Shown: positions 13,184-19,852 of the stretch, one piece after another
How positions within the stretch are numbered: position 1 is the first letter of the stretch
How the letters are laid out: the number at the start of each line of letters is the position of its first letter
Origin: Scalindua sp964437425
GTDB taxonomy: Bacteria > Planctomycetota > Brocadiia > Brocadiales > Scalinduaceae
DNA length: 19,852 bases
Assembly: GCA_964437425.1 (NCBI GenBank)
Contig: CAYTGO010000059.1
Location: 1-19,852, forward strand
Direction: 5' to 3'
The notes under the pieces: generated by a model
Databases searched by the model: none
The model's input: the letters and a program-made list of their open reading frames with translations, nothing else
Told to the model about the DNA's origin: nothing
Position numbers and translations under genes: made by a program

Positions 13184-13822
13184 ATGAACATAGAAATGGA
13201 CATAACTGCTGAACAGAGAACCAATATCTATGGATTTCTATCCATTGTATACCTGCAGGAACCAAACAGGGAGTTTATTAGGTCACTCAGAGAGTCGAAC
13301 TTTTCAGATGTTCTGAATAGCTCAGACTTGCATTTTGAAGAACAGAATGATGTGAGTGATAAATTTCTTAACGGTTTAGTATTGGAATATACCCGTCTGT
13401 TTGTCGGGCCGGGTAAACATATTTCACCTTACGAGTCAGTATATAGAGACAATGAAAATGCTCTATGGAGTGAAACGACTGTAGAGGTCAAAAATTTCAT
13501 TGAATCATCAGGCCTTGAATATTCCAGTAGCTGGACAGGACTACCCGACCATATAGGAGTTGAATTGGAATTTATGCAGAGGATTACGTGCCACGAAAAA
13601 GAGGCATGGTCACGTGGAGACATAGAGACAACCACTCGTTGTCTGGAATTTGAGAAAAAATTCATCGACGAACACCTCAGCCAGTGGATACCTGTTTTTT
13701 GTGATAAGGTAAAGAAAGAGACGCGAGTTGCCTTTTATGGAGAGATAGCTGAATTTACCTGCCAATTTGTTGATCTAGATAACAGACTGATTAATAAGAA
13801 CTTACGCGCAAATACCGAATAG
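13184..13822 (+). CDS. TorD/DmsD-type molybdoenzyme chaperone
   Basis: This 212-residue, wholly helical cytoplasmic protein has the features of the TorD/NarJ superfamily: EYTRLFVGPGKHISPYESVY (about 69-88) and, after it, a PDHIGVELEFM motif (about 125-135), close to the family's P-D-H-x4-E-x-(D/E)-F. These chaperones bind the Tat signal of the catalytic subunit and hold it back until the molybdenum cofactor is inserted. The gene lies 19 bases behind the catalytic subunit, so it is surely co-transcribed with it, and the catalytic subunit is its likely client. The length agrees with the family. No ribosome binding site of note precedes the ATG, so translation may be partly coupled. Confidence 0.87.
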   Translation: MNIEMDITAEQRTNIYGFLSIVYLQEPNREFIRSLRESNFSDVLNSSDLHFEEQNDVSDKFLNGLVLEYTRLFVGPGKHISPYESVYRDNENALWSETTVEVKNFIESSGLEYSSSWTGLPDHIGVELEFMQRITCHEKEAWSRGDIETTTRCLEFEKKFIDEHLSQWIPVFCDKVKKETRVAFYGEIAEFTCQFVDLDNRLINKNLRANTE

Positions 13823-14009
13823 CAGACAAAATATTTGCAATTGTTAGTTGAATCCGAAAATTGACTAATAACTAATCCAACCGCCCTTCCGACATCCATA
13901 CGCTGACATCTGTCCATAAATCAGTCTTTCCCTGTTAGGTTATTAGACACTTTAGTTTAATAAATAAAATATTAATATTAAATTTGAGAGTCTTCCCCGA
14001 TACGATCCA

Positions 14010-14023
14010 CCCTGAGATCAGGG
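14010..14023. promoter_or_regulatory. Palindrome upstream of the sigma-54 promoter, possible activator site
   Basis: The sequence ccctgagatcaggg has perfect 6-base arms around GA. It lies about 78 bases before the -24 element, within the usual range of sites bound by sigma-54 enhancer-binding proteins. Only position and symmetry support this. Confidence 0.35.
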
Positions 14024-14100
14024 CCAGAGATTGAGAAATTGCCATTTAGACGCGGATTTTCATAAGCTTCCTGAAATGTACCAAAACAATTAATCTGGAA

Positions 14101-14116
14101 TGGTACAGTAGTTGCA
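14101..14116 (+). promoter_or_regulatory. Sigma-54 (-24/-12) promoter
   Basis: The sequence tggtacagtagttgca matches TGGCACG-N4-TTGCA/T at all positions except C4 to T and G7 to A. The GG and GC doublets that RpoN requires are intact and correctly spaced. Transcription would begin near 14128, about 87 bases before the ATG at 14215. Confidence 0.65.
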
Positions 14117-14214
14117 ATCTACTCACGACATAAAGATTCTAATAACAGTAATATGAATCTTGGGTCAGTAAAGATGTAACAAACTTTTTAGGTATTTATA
14201 AAGGAGTCATAATA

Positions 14215-14523
14215 ATGCGCGTATCAGGAATGGGACAGTGGACAGCAGCAGTTAGAGAGTCATTTGCAGCCATTACTATTGACAGACAATCAGAACAGGA
14301 TATTGTTAAAAAGGCCACCACGACATCTACACAAAACAGATATGTTGATTCAGTACAGATCAGCGACAGGGCATTAGAACTTTACATGAACGCTGATTCC
14401 GGAACAAACATCAATGAAAAGCCTGATACCAATCAAGTACCAGAAAAAGATCCTGGTGTAAATCAACAGCAGCAACAACCTGCCCTTGCAAGAGCAGTAT
14501 CACTAATCAACGCATTTGCTTGA
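14215..14523 (+). CDS. Small unrecognised protein behind a sigma-54 promoter
   Basis: The 102-residue protein starts at ATG 14215 behind AAAGGAGT with ideal spacing. It has no signal peptide or membrane segment. The visible parts are a short amphipathic N-terminus (GQWTAAVRESFAAI), a linker rich in Thr and Ser, the motif VDSVQISDRALELYM (44-58), a polar Asn/Pro/Gln linker with five consecutive Gln (84-88, QQQQQ), and a C-terminal helix PALARAVSLINAFA. The motif V-x-IS-x-x-A-x-x-L is reminiscent of FlgM or small motility-associated proteins, which fits a sigma-54 promoter, but the likeness is short and I do not assign a function. It converges with the methyltransferase gene, 25 bases apart. 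Confidence 0.65.
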   Translation: MRVSGMGQWTAAVRESFAAITIDRQSEQDIVKKATTTSTQNRYVDSVQISDRALELYMNADSGTNINEKPDTNQVPEKDPGVNQQQQQPALARAVSLINAFA

Positions 14524-14548
14524 ACAGGCAAAGATACGTATTCCTGCA

Positions 14549-15751
14549 TCAAGTTCTCTCAACTTCCATAGCAATCACCCCTTGACCCTTTGGCCAGAAT
14601 GGGTGTACGGGAAAATCCGGCTCGGGTTCAAATGTTTTTACAATTGAGCAGGGAATGCCTGCAGTCTCAGAACCTTTGCTGATCTTGTGAGTGAGCTTAG
14701 CCGCGGTACCCTGCATAGTGTTGTCTGTAACAAGGAGACGCCCCTTTGGTGTCAAAATCTTCAGACACGAAGCCACAAGTTTATAGAGATCACTTTTTAG
14801 AAAAAATCGTCCTGTACCGGCAATGGAACGTACGGGTGGGTCAAGAATAATACGCTCATAAGATTCAGAACGCTTCACCAGTTTCTCAATGTAGTTGAAT
14901 ACATTATCCTTTACGAATCGAAATTTTTCTGCTTCGTGGTCAATGTTGTTGAGTGCAAAATTTTCCCTGGCCCATTTATGACATTCCGGTGACGTATCAA
15001 CAGAAACTACCTGACTCGCCCCTGCTATGGCAGCGGTAAGGCTGAAGGCTCCGGTATAAGAAAAGAGGTTCAATACACTCTTGTCCTTTGCATTCTGAGC
15101 AAACTCTCTCCTGGCCCCCCTCAAATCAAAAAAGAGCCCTGTATCCAGACTACCCATTGGCTGCACAAGATATTTTACTCCGTTTTCCTGAACTTGAATT
15201 TTGCCCTTTATCGGCATCCCTAGAAGAGCCCTTTCCGGAAGTTTGCCCTTGAGCTTACGTCCTTTTTCACGAATCTTCATGATAATATGCTCCGGCTTCA
15301 AGGTCGCCATCACTTTATGGATATTATAATCAACCAGTTCAGACAACGCCCAGCTCTCCAGCGTGAGTATCAGCGTGCTTCCGTAAGAATCGATAACGAA
15401 TCCGGAAAGATTATCACCAGAGCTGTTAACAAGGCGAACTACCTCCCCCTTTGAGATATCCTCTGCAGAGCGTTTGCTTAAGGCGTTCTCCAGCCGTGCG
15501 GTAAAATCGATACCGGGATCTTCTTCACTACTTGAAATCAGATGCATGGCATTATTGGCAGGATCGATAACTCCCCAACTGAGAAATATGCCCTGGCTAT
15601 CCAGAACCTTACACCAACCTACTTCTGTGAAATCAAGGTTCTCCGGCAGGCGGTCTAGAATTAGACGCGGCAAACCATCATTAATACGATTAACAAGTGG
15701 CAGCGGAGGACAAAGTGTTCTGAATTTAAGTTTAGTAGAGTTTGATTTCAT
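14549..15751 (-). CDS. RlmI-type SAM-dependent methyltransferase (PUA plus Rossmann fold)
   Basis: The 400-residue protein has the layout of the RlmI/YccW family of 23S rRNA cytosine-C5 methyltransferases. An N-terminal PUA-like part (about 1-75) and an EEHUD-like middle domain (about 100-200) precede the Rossmann fold. GLFFDLRGAR (205-214) corresponds to the family's TG(F/Y)FLDQR segment. Motif I is LNLFSYTGAFS (227-237), the acidic ribose-binding residue lies in VVSVDTS (248-254), and motif IV is DPP (304-306). Where RlmI has a TCS-type motif after the LxPGG turn, this protein reads VTDN (341-344), so a catalytic Cys is not visible there. It may be a divergent paralogue with another substrate. 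The start lies 12 bases from a scaffold gap and has no clear ribosome site, so it could begin farther upstream. Confidence 0.8.
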   Translation of the reverse strand: MKSNSTKLKFRTLCPPLPLVNRINDGLPRLILDRLPENLDFTEVGWCKVLDSQGIFLSWGVIDPANNAMHLISSSEEDPGIDFTARLENALSKRSAEDISKGEVVRLVNSSGDNLSGFVIDSYGSTLILTLESWALSELVDYNIHKVMATLKPEHIIMKIREKGRKLKGKLPERALLGMPIKGKIQVQENGVKYLVQPMGSLDTGLFFDLRGARREFAQNAKDKSVLNLFSYTGAFSLTAAIAGASQVVSVDTSPECHKWARENFALNNIDHEAEKFRFVKDNVFNYIEKLVKRSESYERIILDPPVRSIAGTGRFFLKSDLYKLVASCLKILTPKGRLLVTDNTMQGTAAKLTHKISKGSETAGIPCSIVKTFEPEPDFPVHPFWPKGQGVIAMEVERT

Positions 15752-15763
15752 AAAGTCTTGATT

Positions 15764-15863
15764 NNNNNNNNNNNNNNNNNNNNNNNNNNNNNNNNNNNNN
15801 NNNNNNNNNNNNNNNNNNNNNNNNNNNNNNNNNNNNNNNNNNNNNNNNNNNNNNNNNNNNNNN
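15764..15863. other. Scaffold gap (100 N)
   Basis: Exactly 100 Ns lie between the start of the methyltransferase gene and the stop of ychF. Unlike the first gap, its edges share no visible sequence, so it is probably a real gap of unknown length. Confidence 0.9.
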
Positions 15864-15864
15864 G

Positions 15865-16953
15865 TTATACACTAAATCTAAAATGCATAATATCACCATC
15901 TTTTACCACATACTCTTTTCCTTCAATACGTAAGAGCCCTTTCTCCTTAACCTTCAGTTCTGTCTTGTGCATTGCGAGATCATCGTAACCGAATACCTCA
16001 GCACGAATGAAGCCTCTTTCGAAATCAGTGTGAATTACCCCTGCCGCCTGTGGCGCCTTTGTCCCGTTATCTATTGTCCATGCACGCACCTCCTTTGGCC
16101 CTGCGGTAAAATAGGTAGCGAGTCCCAACAACGTATACGCCTCGCGTATCAATCTCTTGAGCCCTGACTCCTTTATTCCCATATCCTCGTAATATTCCGC
16201 CTGTTCCGATGGATCCATTCGAGCAATTTCCGCTTCAACATCGCCGGAGAGGACAACACATTTTGAATTCTCCTTTTGCGCATAAGCTGTAATAGTGTCG
16301 ATATATCCCTGGTCTTTCTCAAAATCAAAGACATTTATGACGTACAATACCGGTTTTGCGGTAATCAGATGTAAATCTTCCGTACATAATAGTTTCTCTT
16401 TTGAAAGAGATAACAGTCGCATGGGAGTACCGTTATTCAAGCCTTCCAACACCTCTTTAAGAACTTCAGTCTCTTCCAATAACTTCTTGTCTCCGGTCTT
16501 TGAAAGTTTCATGTTTTTCTGTATGCGCTTTTCAACCGTATCTATATCCGCAAGAAGCAGTTCAGTATGGATAATTTCAATATCTCTGATTGGGTCTACT
16601 GTACCCTCCACATGCACGGTATCCTCTTTTTCAAAGCAGCGTACAACGTGCAGAATAGCGTTTACGCTCTTTATATGTCCCAAAAACTTATTTCCCAATC
16701 CCTCTCCTTTACTGGCGCCTTTTACCAGGCCGGCAATATCTACAAACTCGACCATTGCAGGAATTGTTTTTTCCGGGGGAATAAATTCAGTTATTTGATC
16801 CAATCGTTCGTCCGGGACCGCCACGACTCCGACGTTGGGGTCGATGGTACAGAACGGATAGTTTTCAGATGCCGCGCTTGACGACGTTAATGCATTAAAA
16901 ATTGTAGATTTACCTACGTTAGGCAAACCAACAATACCACAGTTTAAACCCAT
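15865..16953 (-). CDS. ychF: Redox-regulated ATPase/GTPase YchF (OLA1 family)
   Basis: The 362-residue protein is a complete YchF. G1 is GLPNVGKS (9-16), the switch I region contains YPFCTIDPNVGVV (32-44), and G3 is DIAG (72-75) followed by LVKGASKGEGLGNKFL, a near-invariant family segment. A coiled-coil insertion is at about 125-170. The G4 position reads NVFD (207-210), which differs from the canonical NKxD as expected for this ATP-preferring family. The C-terminal TGS domain ends in YVVKDGDIMHFRF. YchF binds ribosomes and is linked to stress responses. GAGGAACTGAGG precedes the ATG. The stop is two bases from the scaffold gap, so nothing of the gene is missing. Confidence 0.95.
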   Translation of the reverse strand: MGLNCGIVGLPNVGKSTIFNALTSSSAASENYPFCTIDPNVGVVAVPDERLDQITEFIPPEKTIPAMVEFVDIAGLVKGASKGEGLGNKFLGHIKSVNAILHVVRCFEKEDTVHVEGTVDPIRDIEIIHTELLLADIDTVEKRIQKNMKLSKTGDKKLLEETEVLKEVLEGLNNGTPMRLLSLSKEKLLCTEDLHLITAKPVLYVINVFDFEKDQGYIDTITAYAQKENSKCVVLSGDVEAEIARMDPSEQAEYYEDMGIKESGLKRLIREAYTLLGLATYFTAGPKEVRAWTIDNGTKAPQAAGVIHTDFERGFIRAEVFGYDDLAMHKTELKVKEKGLLRIEGKEYVVKDGDIMHFRFSV

Positions 16954-17258
16954 AGCCTCAGTTCCTCTTCCTTATTTCACGCTAAAGACAGTAATATATA
17001 AATTTATCGAATTTTTCATTATATCAGAAATATTCACAATTATTAATAGTTAAGTTATTAGAAAATGCAGAGAAAGATAAAAAGGAGATTTGGACGCAGA
17101 GTTTCGAGATCTTTTGTAAGCATTTGGTAAAAATGGCTAAATAGCGATCTAACCTTCCTATTCTTCCTAACTTTAGCTCACTTTAGTCACTTTGATCTTT
17201 AGGCACTTATTTTAAAATAGGAATGGTGTCCCCTGATTTAGCTGCTGAATGGTTACCA
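16954..17258. other. Intergenic stretch with dispersed short repeats
   Basis: These 305 bases lie between the 3' end of the large leftward gene and the 5' end of ychF. The left half is AT-rich and may hold the ychF promoter (leftward). The right half has the repeat family at 17170-17210. I see no gene. Confidence 0.5.
17170..17210 (+). repeat. Dispersed repeat of the ctttagtcacttt / ttaggcactt type
   Basis: It contains actttagctcactttagtc, followed by actttgatctttaggcactt, the same units (ctttagtcactt and taggcactt) as the right half of the element at 811-920, in the same orientation. It lies about 50 bases beyond the stop of the leftward large gene. Confidence 0.5.
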
Positions 17259-19852
17259 TTATTTGTTGATTAATTCCTTCAAACTCTCCGGTAACTGCTC
17301 TTGTTGTTGCGGCGACAGCGCCCTGAGCCTATCCAGTAACTGCTGTTTTTTATCCTCCGGTAAAAGATGGAACCGTTCGCCAAGCCTTTGCAACTGCAAT
17401 ATACGCATCCGCTCTAATTCCTCCGCACTTGGTATTATTCCGCCCTGACCGGGTCCGGGGTAATCAGGTGTCACCATAGGAGGTGGTATGAACACAGGTG
17501 CTGGTGCAGGTTGTTCGAAATCCATACTGTTTGGATAGGGATATTTCATGTCCACATCCTTGTGTGCATGGTGGATGCGAAAGCTATTGCGCACCTGCTT
17601 CACATTTTCAGCCAGTTGCTTGACAAATTTGCGGCCTACAATATTGAGGTCCAGCGCATAAGGTCCGGGATTCGTACGGATATGAAAGTCTTGCGAGCCA
17701 CGACGACGAATCACCAGGGCCACTTCCACATGGATGTATGCCCTGCATTTGCGCGCAATGAAAAAAAAGCTGGACTGTCCTCCTGCATCTGCCAACCAGG
17801 CCTGCTCATATCCTGCTCCCGCTTCCTTAGCGGGTTCAAAACCAACAGACGTACCCGCATTACTGGCATACCAAATACGAAAATACTCCGGCCCCCTCTC
17901 TTTTTCAAACTCCAGGTTCAAACGCGCATCTTTAGCATTATCATAGAGTAAGAACTGGGCCATCACGGCCACGCCTATGTGGGTTCCGTCACCAAGGATA
18001 CGGCCATTTCTAATAAAATCTCTGACGTAGTCATTGTGTGGCGGTACCCTTAAACCCCAAACACCGGTAATCTGAGCGTATTCCCAATGGGTATTCTGGT
18101 CACCCCATTCCCGCGCCCCGGTCCTGTGCATTTTGCAATCATCGTAGTGATACATAGATGTGCTGGTGGAGACCAGTGGCTGGTATTTCATGCGTGGATG
18201 TTCAGGGTCGTCATAGACGGTGGAGGTCACCCCGCCCTTGACCCAAAGCGTGCCGCCAATATCAATTGAACGCAGGTCCGGCGCTATTGCCTCAGCGTCT
18301 TCTTTGGTAAATACGTCCATTGTGTGGAAATGCAGGCCGTGCAGCATGTCCTTACCGGGGTGGTAGCTGTGTTGCGGCTGCTTTTCCAGGCTGGGCTGTT
18401 GATCACAGATAAAACGCGGACTTTCAATAATATCTATACGGGGCTCCGGATGCGTTATCATTGTCACAATACCTACGGATATACCACCGTGAAAATCACT
18501 CAGGGTATAGGTGAAACTGTCGTCGTATCCCTTATCGTCGTAGTTTTTGACCAGTTTAATCCGGCCATCTTTAAGCAATTCCACCGATGCTGTTTCAGGC
18601 TGTGTCAGGGCAATAATTCCAATGCGGTCATTATCCGGGTCACTATCGTTTTGCAACAGATCCAATATCGCCGTTTTGCCGTAAAAAACAGGCACAAAAT
18701 CGTAACGCGCAATGGGGGCTGTATTGCTCACCCTTGCTGTGGTGGGACTATCAGTCTCCGGTTTATTGGTGACATGCACCTGGACCCGCGCCTCGGCGCT
18801 GCCGCCAAAACCGTCATCCACTTCATAGCTGAAGGCGTCGTCCCCGGTAAAACCTTCATGGGGCACATACCAGATGGCCTTTTTGTCATCCGCAAGTATA
18901 TAGACGCCATTGACCGGCGGCGCTGCCAATTTTATTTTGAGCCTCTGTCCATCCACCTCGATGTCATTGGCTAGCACCTCAATCAACACCCTGGTCCCTT
19001 CCTGGGTCTGGGCAAAATCCGCTTGCGGTTCCGGGGGATGGTTTTCCTGCACCCGGATCTCACCTACCCCCTTTCCGGTATTGCCTGACAGGTCTGTGGC
19101 CATAAAAAACACCTTGGTCTTGCCCACGGGCACTGGGTCGGGTAACTGCGAGTGGGTAAGCGGAATTTCACCGTCCATGGCATCTATTGCCCTGGTGGAT
19201 TTGAGGAACTTTTGGATACGTGGGTCCGAAGCGGATACCCCCGTTTCTCCTGTTTCAATGACAATAGTCAGGGGATCTGGAACGTTGATTTCCGGCGCCG
19301 TTGTGTCCCCTTCCACCGTGACCCGCGCCACCGCCTCGCCCATATTTTCCGCCTGATCGGTAGCCTGAAAATGAATCTCAGTTACACCTTTTGGAAACAG
19401 TTCAGGTGCGTGCAAAACCGATACCTGGAGGGGGCCATCCTGGTCATCAATGGCACTGGCGCCGGCAAGAAATGCCTGAATGCGGGTATTGTCTTTTTTG
19501 ATACCGGCACTGCCGCCTTTCAGGGTTAATACAATATCTGCCGGGGCCGTTACCTTTGGCGGCTCTCGATCAGGCGCCTCTATGACAATGCCATCCATTC
19601 CAAACAGGGTATCGGCAAAGGCTCCGGGGTCAACCCTGGCCTGTAATTCGAACGCCCCACTTTCCGTAAAGCTGTACTGGAATCTGCGCCAACCGCTTCC
19701 TGCGCTGTCATCGGAGTAATACAGCTCCCGCAGGCGGAAGCCATCGGATCGCATAATCTGCAACTGGCCGATAGGATGACTGGATTGGAAGCCAAAACCC
19801 GGCAGATAAAAAACCCAGCCGCTGATGTTATCGCCCTTTTCGGCCTTGAATT
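17259..19852 (-). CDS. Large surface/secreted-type protein with HYR-like and cadherin-like modules (5' truncated)
   Basis: The frame stays open to the right edge of the window, so the first in-frame TTG (19763) is not the true start; 863 residues are visible. Counting from the edge: a beta-rich, possibly carbohydrate-binding segment (1-93); two HYR-like modules of about 89 residues (94-182 and 183-269), each with a D-x-x-x-P/AP start and ATD-x-x-x-N-x-G end; two VCBS/cadherin-like modules (270-375 and 376-469) with VLANDIEVDG / LQNDSDPDND and DAFSYEVDDGFGG / DSFTYTLSDFHGG; an unrecognised beta-rich region (about 480-770) with several His, Tyr and Cys; a Pro-rich linker (782-804); and a helical Gln/Leu/Glu tail. 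The modules suggest Ca2+-stiffened extracellular structure. The gene is richer in G+C than its neighbours (39 of 60 bases at 18781-18840). Confidence 0.8.
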   Translation of the reverse strand, partial: FKAEKGDNISGWVFYLPGFGFQSSHPIGQLQIMRSDGFRLRELYYSDDSAGSGWRRFQYSFTESGAFELQARVDPGAFADTLFGMDGIVIEAPDREPPKVTAPADIVLTLKGGSAGIKKDNTRIQAFLAGASAIDDQDGPLQVSVLHAPELFPKGVTEIHFQATDQAENMGEAVARVTVEGDTTAPEINVPDPLTIVIETGETGVSASDPRIQKFLKSTRAIDAMDGEIPLTHSQLPDPVPVGKTKVFFMATDLSGNTGKGVGEIRVQENHPPEPQADFAQTQEGTRVLIEVLANDIEVDGQRLKIKLAAPPVNGVYILADDKKAIWYVPHEGFTGDDAFSYEVDDGFGGSAEARVQVHVTNKPETDSPTTARVSNTAPIARYDFVPVFYGKTAILDLLQNDSDPDNDRIGIIALTQPETASVELLKDGRIKLVKNYDDKGYDDSFTYTLSDFHGGISVGIVTMITHPEPRIDIIESPRFICDQQPSLEKQPQHSYHPGKDMLHGLHFHTMDVFTKEDAEAIAPDLRSIDIGGTLWVKGGVTSTVYDDPEHPRMKYQPLVSTSTSMYHYDDCKMHRTGAREWGDQNTHWEYAQITGVWGLRVPPHNDYVRDFIRNGRILGDGTHIGVAVMAQFLLYDNAKDARLNLEFEKERGPEYFRIWYASNAGTSVGFEPAKEAGAGYEQAWLADAGGQSSFFFIARKCRAYIHVEVALVIRRRGSQDFHIRTNPGPYALDLNIVGRKFVKQLAENVKQVRNSFRIHHAHKDVDMKYPYPNSMDFEQPAPAPVFIPPPMVTPDYPGPGQGGIIPSAEELERMRILQLQRLGERFHLLPEDKKQQLLDRLRALSPQQQEQLPESLKELINK

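Larger units (their letters stand above)
13823..14214. other. Regulatory intergenic region before the small sigma-54-type gene
   Basis: This stretch of nearly 400 bases contains no gene. From left to right it has a degenerate repeat piece (ttgactaataactaatcc, 13861-13878), an AT-rich block (13950-13985), a palindrome (14010-14023), a sigma-54 type promoter (14101-14116) and a strong ribosome binding site before 14215. Confidence 0.6.

Noticed and set aside
14520..14565. Possible terminator between the convergent small gene and the methyltransferase gene
   Set aside because: The best pairing (cttga...agg with cct...tcaag) is interrupted and no T-run follows on either strand.
16295..16798. 167-codon plus-strand open frame opposite ychF
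   Set aside because: The minus strand encodes an unmistakable YchF over the same bases; the antisense translation is Ser/Phe-rich nonsense.
18324..18974. 216-codon plus-strand open frame inside the large leftward gene
   Set aside because: It lies opposite a clearly modular protein-coding frame, contains no recognisable motif, and its length is explained by the higher G+C content of the region.

Overview
The window looks like a piece of a moderately AT-rich, Gram-negative anaerobe or metal/sulfur-respiring bacterium, taken from a draft (probably metagenomic) assembly. It has a cytochrome c'-like heme protein, an outer-membrane phosphate-type porin, Tat-exported molybdenum and iron-sulfur subunits, a PilZ protein and a sigma-54 type promoter. 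Gene content, TPR richness and the many short degenerate intergenic repeats are compatible with a Planctomycetes/Brocadiales-like genome, but this is an inference; no rRNA or other decisive marker is present. Two 100-N scaffold gaps interrupt the sequence (9736-9835 and 15764-15863).

Left part (1-4430): the 3' end of a cytochrome c'/b562-like protein, a DUF5661-like protein, a convergent secreted kinesin-light-chain type TPR protein, a decayed arsenate reductase fragment bracketed by a direct repeat, a phosphate-selective porin and a YnfA-type small membrane protein. Middle part (4430-9480): a dynamin-like GTPase behind a good sigma-70 promoter and a terminator-like leader hairpin, then three leftward genes (secreted trypsin-like protease with TPRs, PilZ protein, AAA-type ATPase). 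A degenerate second copy of the dynamin gene's 3' end lies on the far side of the protease gene.

Right part (9660-13822): a three-gene rightward operon encodes a Tat-exported complex-iron-sulfur-molybdoenzyme: a four-cluster ferredoxin subunit with a lipoprotein box, a Mo-bisPGD catalytic subunit of the polysulfide/thiosulfate/tetrathionate/arsenate reductase group, and a TorD-type chaperone. No NrfD/PsrC-type membrane subunit is encoded. The first scaffold gap cuts this operon's start, but its two edges share an identical 55-base sequence, so it is almost certainly an unmerged contig overlap. Then come a small protein behind a near-consensus sigma-54 promoter, an RlmI-type methyltransferase and the conserved GTPase YchF (both leftward), and a large 5'-truncated secreted-type protein with HYR-like and cadherin-like modules, visibly richer in G+C than the rest.

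The observations most worth following are the anchorless Tat-lipoprotein molybdoenzyme operon, the attenuator-like leader of the dynamin gene, the duplicated dynamin tail around the protease gene, the PilZ protein with four tandem RxxxR motifs, the heme site lacking its first cysteine, and the sigma-54 controlled small protein.
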